A program made the translations under genes and the position numbers. From positions 124,001 to 188,000 of the forward strand of contig NZ_JAANOZ010000005.1 of the NCBI RefSeq assembly GCF_011320115.1: a stretch of DNA of 64,000 bases. Reading direction: 5' to 3'. This DNA comes from Croceibacterium segetis. Its GTDB lineage: Bacteria > Pseudomonadota > Alphaproteobacteria > Sphingomonadales > Sphingomonadaceae. Numbering within the stretch: the first letter of the stretch is position 1; every line of letters begins with the position of its first letter. Below the pieces are notes generated by a model. It was not told the origin of the DNA, ran no database searches, and saw nothing but the letters and a program-made list of their open reading frames with translations. Below are positions 16,662 through 24,834 of this stretch, piece after piece.

Positions 16662-17664
16662 AAGCTGCGATCGTTGGCCAGCGGATCAGCGGACTGGCTC
16701 GCGAGACGAGAACGGGAAACGTGGTAGCGGCAATAACAAAGAAACGGGCGCCGTAGACCCCTTGAATGGCCGAGATGAAGGCCAACGTCGAGCAGAACAG
16801 CAAGAGCAGCGCCTCAAACGCAAAGAGCGCGCCACGGACTTGAAGCGCGAACCAGGCGCCGAACAAGACCCATGCCAACGAGAGGAGAACCCCCGAATTA
16901 TATTCCTCGACGGTGAAGGCTCTCTCGTCGCCCAACGCCGAAAGCAGCACCGTTCTGAGCCAAGTGATCGCTGCTGCGGCGATGAGCACCGTCGCTCCAC
17001 CGACGAACGGACGCTGCATTATCGCCCGGTAAGACGGCAGGTTTCGAGCCAATCGGTAGAAGATCAGTACACCGCCGAATAGGAAGAAAGCCGTATGGAG
17101 TGACGCCGCGACGAGGGCCAACAGCACGCACCAAACGGGACTCCGCGCCCGAACAGCCAGGAGGAAGATTCCCGTCGCAAGCCCCGATCTGATCTGTTCC
17201 TCGACCAGATTTACGAAACCCGGATTGACCAATAGCGGCAGGTAAAGCGGCGAACGCGTTTCCGCGATCACATACCAGGCAATCAGCGCGACGGAGATGA
17301 AACTGACAATATCGAACGCCGAGTCGATATTACCGACGTATGAGGTGAGGGCGTCGAAGCCTCTAACCCACACTCCTTCTGAGACGAAGAAATCCAAAGG
17401 CGAGAGATTGAGGCTCTGGAACAGGAACCAATTACTGTCGAAACCAGTGCGATAGTTCTCAAGATCCGGAAAGGCGAAAGGATTGATCTCCTTCCATCCT
17501 ATCGACGTGAACGCCACTGCGAACGCCACCGCCAGCAGGAGCCGTCCAAGCAGACCAAACGAAAGGGGGGGTTTCAGAGTCGGCGGGGAGCCCGGAACAC
17601 CTGGGTAATCGGCGTGGGCTTCGAGACCGAGATGGGTGCCGCCGAATGACGGAGATCGGACCAT
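16618..17664 (-). CDS. EpsG-like polysaccharide polymerase
   Basis: 348 residues with about nine to ten hydrophobic spans. EpsG-family features include PDLENYRTGFDSN after the first span, the EEQIRSGLATGIFLLAV segment with a conserved arginine, and ASLHTAFFLFG. EpsG proteins are Wzy-like polymerases. It is the second polymerase-like gene in the locus, in an operon on the minus strand with the beta-helix protein and a methyltransferase. The start could be downstream of 17664. Confidence 0.75.
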   Translation of the reverse strand: MVRSPSFGGTHLGLEAHADYPGVPGSPPTLKPPLSFGLLGRLLLAVAFAVAFTSIGWKEINPFAFPDLENYRTGFDSNWFLFQSLNLSPLDFFVSEGVWVRGFDALTSYVGNIDSAFDIVSFISVALIAWYVIAETRSPLYLPLLVNPGFVNLVEEQIRSGLATGIFLLAVRARSPVWCVLLALVAASLHTAFFLFGGVLIFYRLARNLPSYRAIMQRPFVGGATVLIAAAAITWLRTVLLSALGDERAFTVEEYNSGVLLSLAWVLFGAWFALQVRGALFAFEALLLLFCSTLAFISAIQGVYGARFFVIAATTFPVLVSRASPLIRWPTIAAYAVFATVWFILWFQ

Positions 17665-17673
17665 TCCTGGAGC

Positions 17674-18522
17674 CTATGCCCTGATCCCGACCGCCACCCA
17701 AAACGGTTCACGATCGCTGAAGCGAATGTCACGAAGCCCCGCGTCCGTCATCATTCTTTCGATCTCCAGGCGTGTGAACCGGTGCTCAAGCCGCGTTCCA
17801 AACCTATCTAGGGCGTCGGTCTTCATCCAATAAAAGTCGAGATTGCGATAGAAACTTAGCGGTAACGGCGCGACGTCCACCCCTGCTCGCTCCAACACGG
17901 CCGCCGATCGGGCCATCGGCCAATACACAGCTGCAGCGATCGCCAACGCAACCGATTTTCTGGCTGAGAAGGGCAAACGGCTGATGGCGCGCCGGCTCAG
18001 ATCGCTGATCCGCCACAAACATCGGAACCACCATGGGCGGCTGTCGAATCGGTAATAAAGATAGATCAGGAAAGGAGCGCCATGTTTCAACTTGCGAACG
18101 CAATCCGCAAGCGCACGCTTAGTGTCCGGGATGTGATGCAGCACTCCGAGCGAATAGCCGAAATCCTGACTTTCGTCCCGCAGAGGAATGTTCCCGGCAT
18201 CGGCTTGATGAAATTCGGGGGATGGCTTGCCCGCCAGCCTTCGCCGCGCAACCGCGAGAGCCTTGGGCGCCGGGTCGATGCAATGCAGGCGACCCACCCT
18301 GTCAGCGATTCCTTCTGCCCAACGGCCCGATCCACAACCCAGATCAAATCCTTCCGCGTCGGATCGTAACGAAGCGAACGGGAAGATGTGAAAGTAGCGA
18401 TCGAACGTCCGCGCAAAGTCGTCTGGTGACAAATCATGTTGATCGTACGTGTCCCATTCGTCGCCAAACCCGGCCACTGTCGCGGAATCAACGTTTCCAA
18501 CGAATTTCGTGTTTTGGCTCAT
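17674..18522 (-). CDS. Class I SAM-dependent methyltransferase
   Basis: 282 residues from the ATG at 18522 (a GTG sits just upstream). The SAM-binding motif I is FDLGCGSGRWAE (59-70), followed by CIDPAPKAL and the later LGVLHHIPDTKRAL typical of Methyltransf_11 proteins. The C-terminal half has a hydrophobic patch and aromatic-rich segment. It probably methylates a sugar or lipid-linked intermediate of the polysaccharide; the substrate is unknown. It is first in the minus-strand operon and is divergent from the GT4 gene at 18668. Confidence 0.85.
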   Translation of the reverse strand: MSQNTKFVGNVDSATVAGFGDEWDTYDQHDLSPDDFARTFDRYFHIFPFASLRSDAEGFDLGCGSGRWAEGIADRVGRLHCIDPAPKALAVARRRLAGKPSPEFHQADAGNIPLRDESQDFGYSLGVLHHIPDTKRALADCVRKLKHGAPFLIYLYYRFDSRPWWFRCLWRISDLSRRAISRLPFSARKSVALAIAAAVYWPMARSAAVLERAGVDVAPLPLSFYRNLDFYWMKTDALDRFGTRLEHRFTRLEIERMMTDAGLRDIRFSDREPFWVAVGIRA

Positions 18523-18667
18523 CACGGGTCCTCAACCATGAGAATGCTTCGCGTGCAAGGCGGAAAGAAGTTCATAGGGGGTGACCCACTTGCCGTCGAA
18601 GTCTTGCGCGAAATCAGGGGCGCTCCTAGATCGCGAGCGATGGCGAGGCGATTTCCGATAGAGATAC

Positions 18668-19834
18668 GTGAGGCGGGGTCCCTTGCCAGCCGATGATGGC
18701 GCAGATGAGCGCAGGACAGTCGTTCATATAATCACCGGTTTGGCCACCGGCGGCGCCGAGCGGATGCTGCAGAGGCTGGTCACGGGTGAATCGACCTATC
18801 GCCACATTGTCGTTTCGCTTGGCGCAAAAGACTCCATCGGAATCGAGATAGAACGGGCGGGTGTCGAGGTTCTTGCCTTGCACATAGGCAGCGGCGTTGG
18901 ACTTGTGGCGGCTTTTCGCAGGCTTGTTGCCATCGTTGACGAGGCGCGACCGGTGGCAATCCAGGGGTGGATGACGCACGGCAATATTGCCGCAAGCCTG
19001 GTCAAGATCGTCGCTCGCAAGAAGCTTCCGGTTTTTTGGGGCGTTCGCCAATCGCTCAACTTCACCGGAGAGCGCACACGGACGCGGCTCCTGATTTATC
19101 TCGGCGCCATGATGGCGAGAACCGCCGACGTCATCGTCTATAATTCGCAAGCCGGCGCAATTCAACACGAAGCTATCGGCTACCCGCGATCGCGCCGGCT
19201 CGTTATTCCAAACGGATTCAGCCTCCACGAATACAGGCCGGCGCCCGATGTACGCAGGCAAATGCGCTCCTCTCTCGGCATAAGGGCCGATGAGATCGTT
19301 GTGGGGACGGTCGGGCGCCTCCACCCTGTGAAGAACCATGAGGGTTTTCTTGCCGCGGCTGCGATGATCGCGCGCGACCGTGGCGATGTTCGGTTCCTGC
19401 TGGCCGGCCAGGACGTCGACTTAGAACACGCACCGTTCAATCGGCTTGTCGAGCAGTCTGGCATCGCGATCGATCGCCTCCTCGCGCTTGGGGAAAGGAC
19501 CGATGTTGCGAGGGTGATGTGCATGTTGGACATCGCCGCGAATGTCTCCCATGCCGAAAGCTTCCCAAATGTCGTTGGAGAAGCGCTCGCATGTGGCGTC
19601 CCCTGTGTCGTAACGCCAGTCGGAGACTCCGCGTTCATCGTTGGCGATGCAGGCGTCGTCTGCGGCGACACGGCTCCGAATTCAATCGCCGACGGAATAC
19701 GCAAGTTGCTCGAAGTCGGGCCGGAGGGGCGTGCGCGAATGGCGCTGCGCGGTCTTGAGAGGATGCGGGAGTTGTTCTCGCTCCCGACCGTGAAAGCGCG
19801 CTTCGATGCCCTTTATCGATCTGCGGGCGTTTGA
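18668..19834 (+). CDS. GT4 family glycosyltransferase
   Basis: 388 residues from a GTG at 18668. GT-B fold: N-terminal HIITGLATGGAERML, central VPNG-like VIPNGFSLHEY, donor-binding GTVGRLHPVKNHEGFL and SHAESFPNVVGEALACGVP with the two glutamates of the EX7E motif. It probably adds a sugar to the repeat unit. The divergent gap of about 145 bases to the methyltransferase should hold promoters for both directions. Confidence 0.9.
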   Translation: MRRGPLPADDGADERRTVVHIITGLATGGAERMLQRLVTGESTYRHIVVSLGAKDSIGIEIERAGVEVLALHIGSGVGLVAAFRRLVAIVDEARPVAIQGWMTHGNIAASLVKIVARKKLPVFWGVRQSLNFTGERTRTRLLIYLGAMMARTADVIVYNSQAGAIQHEAIGYPRSRRLVIPNGFSLHEYRPAPDVRRQMRSSLGIRADEIVVGTVGRLHPVKNHEGFLAAAAMIARDRGDVRFLLAGQDVDLEHAPFNRLVEQSGIAIDRLLALGERTDVARVMCMLDIAANVSHAESFPNVVGEALACGVPCVVTPVGDSAFIVGDAGVVCGDTAPNSIADGIRKLLEVGPEGRARMALRGLERMRELFSLPTVKARFDALYRSAGV

Positions 19835-20027
19835 GGGCGCGACCGGCTGGAAGCTGCCCGTGCGATCGGGCAACTCGGCCAGGTTACCCAGGCGAACCGC
19901 CGTTGGTGCAATGGATTCATAGCTCAGACAACCTTTTGCTCCGCGTGGATAAAATGTCTACACGCCTGGCGAGGCTCCTCTCGTGGGCCGCGGCCTGGCG
20001 CTGGGGATCTTTGGAGAAATAGCGAAT

Positions 20028-22037
20028 ATGTGCGGTATTGTTGGATTCCTCGGTCCTACCGCTCGCGAAGAGGCTGGAATTTCGCTCGTTCGGCGCATGT
20101 CGGCAAAGATCGATCACCGGGGCCCGGATGACAGCGGTGCCTGGATCGATACGGAAGCAGGCGTGGCGCTGGGGCATTGTCGTCTGGCCATCATCGATCT
20201 CTCGCCTGCCGGACACCAGCCAATGACTTCGGCTTCGGGACGATATGTGATCGTCTACAATGGTGAGATCTACAATTTCCCCGACCTGCGCCAGACTCTG
20301 GAAGAGAGTGGAGCCGCAGGTCCATGGCGCGGTCACTCAGACACCGAGGTCCTACTTGCAGCTATTGAGCATTGGGGGGTTGAAGGCGCGCTCGCTCACC
20401 TCAACGGGATGTTCGCGTTCGCGCTTTGGGATCGGCGCGTGCGCAAGATGATCTTGGCGCGGGACCGGGTAGGCGAGAAACCGCTTTATTACGGCCGTTC
20501 CAAGGGAACCACCCTGTTTGGCTCCGAACTCAAAGCCCTTCAGGAGCATCCTGACTTCCGCGGGGAGCTTGACCGGCAAGCGCTTACATCGTTCTTTCGG
20601 TTCAATTACATCCCTGCCCCCAGAAGTATCTGGACCGGAATTGCGAAGCTGTTGCCCGGGCATTACGTGGAGATCGACGGCGCCAGCGGCGAGATAGGCG
20701 AGCCGCGCGCATACTGGAGCTTACGCGAGGTGGCGCTCGCTGGGGCTTCCGAGCCCTTCCCCAACACTCCCGATCTCGTGGATCGGCTCGAAGCGCTGTT
20801 GCTGGACGCTGTAGGCATTCGAATGACGGCCGACGTGCCCCTAGGCGCATTTCTCTCAGGAGGAGTCGATTCGGCCACCATCGTTGCCATGATGCAGGCG
20901 CAGTCCACCCGGCCAGTTCAAACCTTCACGATCGGTTTCGACGAAGCAAGATTCAACGAGGCAGAGCACGCCCGCGCCGTGGCGGAGCACTTAGGCACCG
21001 AGCACACCGAGCTTTACGTCCGGCCACGCGATGCGCTCGATCTCGTTCCAAGGATGCCGCGGATCTGGGACGAGCCGTTTTCGGATTCGTCTCAAATTCC
21101 GACCTTGCTTCTTTCGGAGCTGACGCGACGACATGTGACTGTCAGCCTTTCGGACGATGCCGGCGATGAACTGTTTGGCGGCTATAACCGGTACGTGCTG
21201 GGGGCGCGCATCTGGAACGCGCTCTCGCGGGTGCCTCGATCCGCCCGAGGTGCTCTGTCGGCGGTTCTTTCGGCTCACCTGACCGGCCGTGTCGCCAATT
21301 CGATCTCCAGCGTCGTGCCGCAGTTACGCAATCTTAATTTTGGTGACAGGCTTCCGAAGGTGGCCCAGATCTTGAAGGAATACACGCAGGAGGCGGTTTA
21401 CCGTCGCTTGGCATCGCACACCGACAAGCCGGCCGAGCTTGTCGTCGGCGGTCAGGAGCCCAAAGTGTGGGGTAGTCAAATCCCCGAGTTCGCAGACTTT
21501 CGCGAATGGATGATGTACCTCGACACATTGACCTACCTGCCTGACGACATCCTGGTGAAGGTTGATCGCGCCTCCATGGCCACCAGCCTCGAGAGCCGTG
21601 TTCCCTTCCTCGACCCGCGGCTCATCGAATTTGCTTGGAAAGTTCCGATGTCCGCGAAGATTCGCGGGTCGACCGGCAAGCATATCCTGCGCCAAGTCCT
21701 TGATCGGCATGTGCCTCGAAATCTAATCGACCGGCCGAAAATGGGGTTTGGGGTGCCGATCGAGGAATGGCTCCGGGGTCCGCTCCGGGATTGGGCGTCG
21801 GCCTTGCTGGATCCCAGCCGTCTACGACAGGAAGGGTATCTCAATCCCAGCCCGATCGAAAAAATGTGGTCGGAGCATTCGACCGGAGCGCGACGCTGGC
21901 ATTACCAGCTTTGGGACGTGCTGATGTTTCAGGCCTGGCTCGAGAACGCCACGACGAATGCATCAAGTTCATTCGGCGACCTCGACACGCCATCGTCCGG
22001 CGGCGAACTTCGGATCGAGCTGGCGGAGCAGGCGTGA
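20028..22037 (+). CDS. asnB: Asparagine synthase-type glutamine amidotransferase (AsnB family)
   Basis: 669 residues from the ATG at 20028, so that the catalytic Cys2 of the class II glutaminase (MCGIVGFLG) becomes N-terminal after Met removal. The synthetase half has the PP-loop LSGGVDSAT (S277-S282) and DDAGDELFGGYNRY. Family members make asparagine or, in O-antigen loci such as that containing WbpS in Pseudomonas, are assigned to amidation of uronic acids. Given its place among HexNAc-uronate genes, sugar amidation is the likelier role here, by inference. It overlaps the next gene by four bases. The 193 bases upstream show no gene. Confidence 0.9.
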   Translation: MCGIVGFLGPTAREEAGISLVRRMSAKIDHRGPDDSGAWIDTEAGVALGHCRLAIIDLSPAGHQPMTSASGRYVIVYNGEIYNFPDLRQTLEESGAAGPWRGHSDTEVLLAAIEHWGVEGALAHLNGMFAFALWDRRVRKMILARDRVGEKPLYYGRSKGTTLFGSELKALQEHPDFRGELDRQALTSFFRFNYIPAPRSIWTGIAKLLPGHYVEIDGASGEIGEPRAYWSLREVALAGASEPFPNTPDLVDRLEALLLDAVGIRMTADVPLGAFLSGGVDSATIVAMMQAQSTRPVQTFTIGFDEARFNEAEHARAVAEHLGTEHTELYVRPRDALDLVPRMPRIWDEPFSDSSQIPTLLLSELTRRHVTVSLSDDAGDELFGGYNRYVLGARIWNALSRVPRSARGALSAVLSAHLTGRVANSISSVVPQLRNLNFGDRLPKVAQILKEYTQEAVYRRLASHTDKPAELVVGGQEPKVWGSQIPEFADFREWMMYLDTLTYLPDDILVKVDRASMATSLESRVPFLDPRLIEFAWKVPMSAKIRGSTGKHILRQVLDRHVPRNLIDRPKMGFGVPIEEWLRGPLRDWASALLDPSRLRQEGYLNPSPIEKMWSEHSTGARRWHYQLWDVLMFQAWLENATTNASSSFGDLDTPSSGGELRIELAEQA

Positions 22038-22672
22038 CTCGAATCCCGATACAGGGCGAGGACGAGACAGCCGAACGAGCTTCCACTCTTCGTGCGGAAC
22101 GCGCGAAAAGAAGGTTCGACCTTGTCTGCGCACTATTGCTCGCACCTATTCTTCTCTTACCCGCCGCGGTCGTCGCCATGGCTATCCGTATTGACAGTCG
22201 CGGGCCGGCCGTTTTCAGACAGACGCGGGTGGGGCGCTACGGCGCCCCGTTCACGATCTACAAATTCAGGACCATGCGCCAAGGCAGCCGCGACATTCCG
22301 TCGCACCTCGCCTCGCGAGGCCAGCTTACACGCATTGGTTCCCTGCTCCGCCGTCTTAAACTCGACGAAATTCCGCAGCTCATCAATGTCATTCGCGGGG
22401 ACATGAGCTTCGTCGGCCCTCGCCCCTGCCTTCCAAGCCAAGCGGTGCTGATAGAGGCTCGGGCGCAAGCCGGTGTCATGCAGCTACGGCCGGGGATCAC
22501 CGGGCCGGCGCAGATCAGAGGCCTAGACATGTCTACGCCCGAGCGGCTCGCCGCGGCGGACGCGGAGTATCTCGTACGGTGGTCTCTTCGGCGCGACCTC
22601 GAACTGCTATGGCGGACAGGGACCGGCGCGGGCAACGGTGATGCAATCCGCTCACCCGCAGCTCACAATTAG
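22034..22672 (+). CDS. Undecaprenyl-phosphate phosphosugar transferase (PglC/WcaJ C-domain type)
   Basis: 212 residues from a GTG at 22034 overlapping the asnB stop. This is the small, single-hydrophobic-segment form: re-entrant helix at about 28-50, IYKFRTM (75-81), the catalytic Asp-Glu dyad D111-E112 in LDEIPQL, and SFVGPRP (125-131). These enzymes transfer a sugar-1-phosphate to undecaprenyl phosphate and start repeat-unit synthesis. With the adjacent reductase and 4,6-dehydratase, the likely substrate is a UDP-6-deoxy-HexNAc such as UDP-QuiNAc, UDP-FucNAc or a bacillosamine type. Confidence 0.9.
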   Translation: MTRIPIQGEDETAERASTLRAERAKRRFDLVCALLLAPILLLPAAVVAMAIRIDSRGPAVFRQTRVGRYGAPFTIYKFRTMRQGSRDIPSHLASRGQLTRIGSLLRRLKLDEIPQLINVIRGDMSFVGPRPCLPSQAVLIEARAQAGVMQLRPGITGPAQIRGLDMSTPERLAAADAEYLVRWSLRRDLELLWRTGTGAGNGDAIRSPAAHN

Positions 22673-22715
22673 ACCGAGACCCTCTTTAGTGCGCAGGCGG
22701 GCTACCTCTTTGTCT

Positions 22716-23579
22716 TCAACGCGACAAAGGCGCGTCGGCTCGCCACCCGGTAATCTGCTCGACTTCTTGGGGGTCTTGCGCGACGAGCGGTCGCGAAAGC
22801 GAGCGCATGTCGAAGCCCACCAATCTCCCGAGCGACCCAAGCTTCGTCGGCAAGGGAAACAAGCTTGCCTGGCGGCCATACTTTGCGGCGATCGTTCGGA
22901 CTAGATCCGCGGTCCCCATAGGTGGACCGTCGGACGGTTCGATGGGGCCGGCGGCTGCCACCCTATCCCAAGCGTCATTCGAGAGCGCCAGCAGATGAAG
23001 AATCAATCGGCTCAAGGCCTGCACGTCGAGATACGAGCGATGGGCCGTCATGTTTGAGAAGGGAAGCGGCAGCCCGCATCGGACTGCGCGCTCGAGCAGT
23101 GCATAACCTCCGCCCCCTCCCTCCCCGTAAACAGGCGGCAGACGCAAGATAATAGGGACCACAAAGCCGAAGCCGGCGAAAACGTCCTCGGCCCGTGACT
23201 TCGACTGGCCGTAGACCGATGCCGACCGCAATCCGGGGCGCGCGTAAATGCTGCTGGCGTAAATGATTCTGGAGGTGCCAGCCAACTGCATTGCGCTGAC
23301 GATTGCAGCCGCTCGATCTGCAGCAGTATGCGCCGACAGCCCCTTTCGATGACGCAAGGGGCTGTCGGCCAAATGCACGACACAACTGCAGCCTGCGAAG
23401 GCGGCGGCCAGCAGTTGCGCATCGCTGCAATCGCCGCCTGCGCGAGCGATCGCCGCGCCAGGTTCGGCGGAGGGCGTCCCGGTACGATTGATCGCCACAG
23501 GTACGTCGCCTTGGCCCAAGATTGCGCGAACGAGGTGAGAGCCGATGAACCCGTTGGCGCCGGTTATCGCAATTTGCAT
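22716..23579 (-). CDS. NAD(P)-dependent sugar reductase/epimerase (extended SDR, WbpV/WreQ-like)
   Basis: 287 residues from the ATG at 23579. The Rossmann motif is ITGANGFIGSHL, and the catalytic pair is in SVYGQSKSRAE (YxxxK) preceded by YASSIYARPG. The family includes 4-reductases that turn UDP-4-keto-6-deoxy-GlcNAc into UDP-QuiNAc or UDP-FucNAc. Placement between a PglC-type transferase and a WbpM-type dehydratase supports that role. It overlaps the start of the GT4 gene upstream by one base (23579), so the two are co-transcribed. Substrate is inferred, not shown. Confidence 0.82.
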   Translation of the reverse strand: MQIAITGANGFIGSHLVRAILGQGDVPVAINRTGTPSAEPGAAIARAGGDCSDAQLLAAAFAGCSCVVHLADSPLRHRKGLSAHTAADRAAAIVSAMQLAGTSRIIYASSIYARPGLRSASVYGQSKSRAEDVFAGFGFVVPIILRLPPVYGEGGGGGYALLERAVRCGLPLPFSNMTAHRSYLDVQALSRLILHLLALSNDAWDRVAAAGPIEPSDGPPMGTADLVRTIAAKYGRQASLFPLPTKLGSLGRLVGFDMRSLSRPLVAQDPQEVEQITGWRADAPLSR

Positions 23580-24703
23580 CACGACAGGGCTTGCCCGTAA
23601 ACGTCGAGGTGCTGGGCAACGATCGTTCGGATGTCGAAGCGCTGCTCGGCGAATGCGCGGCCCTTGCGCCCCATCTCAAGCCGCCGGACAGGGTCGTCGA
23701 GAAGCATCGCGATCTTCTCAGCCAGGTCTCGTGCGTCGGCCGCAGCGCACAGAAGTCCGGTTTGTTCGGGCAGGATAGCAGCCCTGCAACCTGGCAGATC
23801 CGTAGTCACGGTCGGCCGTCCCGCCGCTGCCGCGTCGATCAACGTCTTGGGCAAGCCCTCTCGATATGACGGCAGCACCACGATGTCGGCCAACTCGAGA
23901 AAGCCGGGAACGTTGTCCGAATGACCGTTCCAGCGAATTACTCCCGATCTATCCCAATCTCGTAACGTCTCTTCCGGTATGGTCGTGGGATTGCCGCCAT
24001 CCGGGCTTCCCTGGAGGCAGAAATCCGCTTCGTAGCCTTGCTCACGGAGCAAGCGCGCGGCCTCCACGAACTCGAACACGCCCTTGTCGCGCAACATTCG
24101 TGCCGGCAACACGACTCGCGGCCGGCGTTGTGGCGGAGGTTTTGGATCGAACAGGTCCAAATCCACGCCCGACCCGGGGATGAGAAGGTCTCGCCCCGGC
24201 CAGCATATATTTTGCTGCCGAAAGAACGATCGATCCGCGTCATTCTGGAATATCGCGTAAGCCTTGGGGCGGTGAAGCGCCGCCCGGTACCCGGCTAGAA
24301 GCACTCTCTTCAAACGTGGGACACGGTCTTCAGGCCCCGTGAACGCATAACCCATGCCGGAAATCGCGGCAACGACAGGGATTGCGGCGAGCCTGGCCGC
24401 GATCCCGCCGAACAGGATCGGTTTGGCGGTGATGAGATGGACGAGATCTGGCCTTTCACGCCTGAGCAGGCGCATGACAGCGAGCAAGGCTGCGAGTTCG
24501 CGGATCACGCCGGCGAGTCCGCGATAGCCGCGGATCGGCACGTGGCGAAGTCCGGCTCGCTCGATTCGCTCGGTTGCGGCGCTGTCGGGGCAAGCGACCA
24601 GCACGTCGTATCCCGCGTCCTTCGCGGCCCGCGCGATGGGCAATCGATGCGAGACAAAAAATGAACCTTCATTAACTAGATACAGCAATTTTGGTTTAGA
24701 CAT
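23579..24703 (-). CDS. GT4 family glycosyltransferase (PglA-like)
   Basis: 374 residues. GT-B fold with LVNEGSFFVSHRLPIARAAK at the start, HLITAKPILFGGIAAR, IPGSGVDLDLF, and VVLPSYREGLPKTLIDAAAAG containing the EX7E motif. This arrangement matches PglA/CapM-like enzymes that add the second sugar onto a di-N-acetyl or deoxy-amino sugar lipid. It sits in the minus-strand pair with the reductase and is divergent from the WbpM-type gene across 131 bases. Confidence 0.88.
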   Translation of the reverse strand: MSKPKLLYLVNEGSFFVSHRLPIARAAKDAGYDVLVACPDSAATERIERAGLRHVPIRGYRGLAGVIRELAALLAVMRLLRRERPDLVHLITAKPILFGGIAARLAAIPVVAAISGMGYAFTGPEDRVPRLKRVLLAGYRAALHRPKAYAIFQNDADRSFFRQQNICWPGRDLLIPGSGVDLDLFDPKPPPQRRPRVVLPARMLRDKGVFEFVEAARLLREQGYEADFCLQGSPDGGNPTTIPEETLRDWDRSGVIRWNGHSDNVPGFLELADIVVLPSYREGLPKTLIDAAAAGRPTVTTDLPGCRAAILPEQTGLLCAAADARDLAEKIAMLLDDPVRRLEMGRKGRAFAEQRFDIRTIVAQHLDVYGQALS

Positions 24704-24834
24704 GGATTATGGCTAATCGCATTGAGTTGTGATCGCGTGCAGCAGTCACTATCAGCAGCGCGCGAACACACTCTTGCCCCGGCGGTTGCACGGATGCAAG
24801 ATAGGGGCGCTTTGGTCGCGAATGAAAGCCCGAT

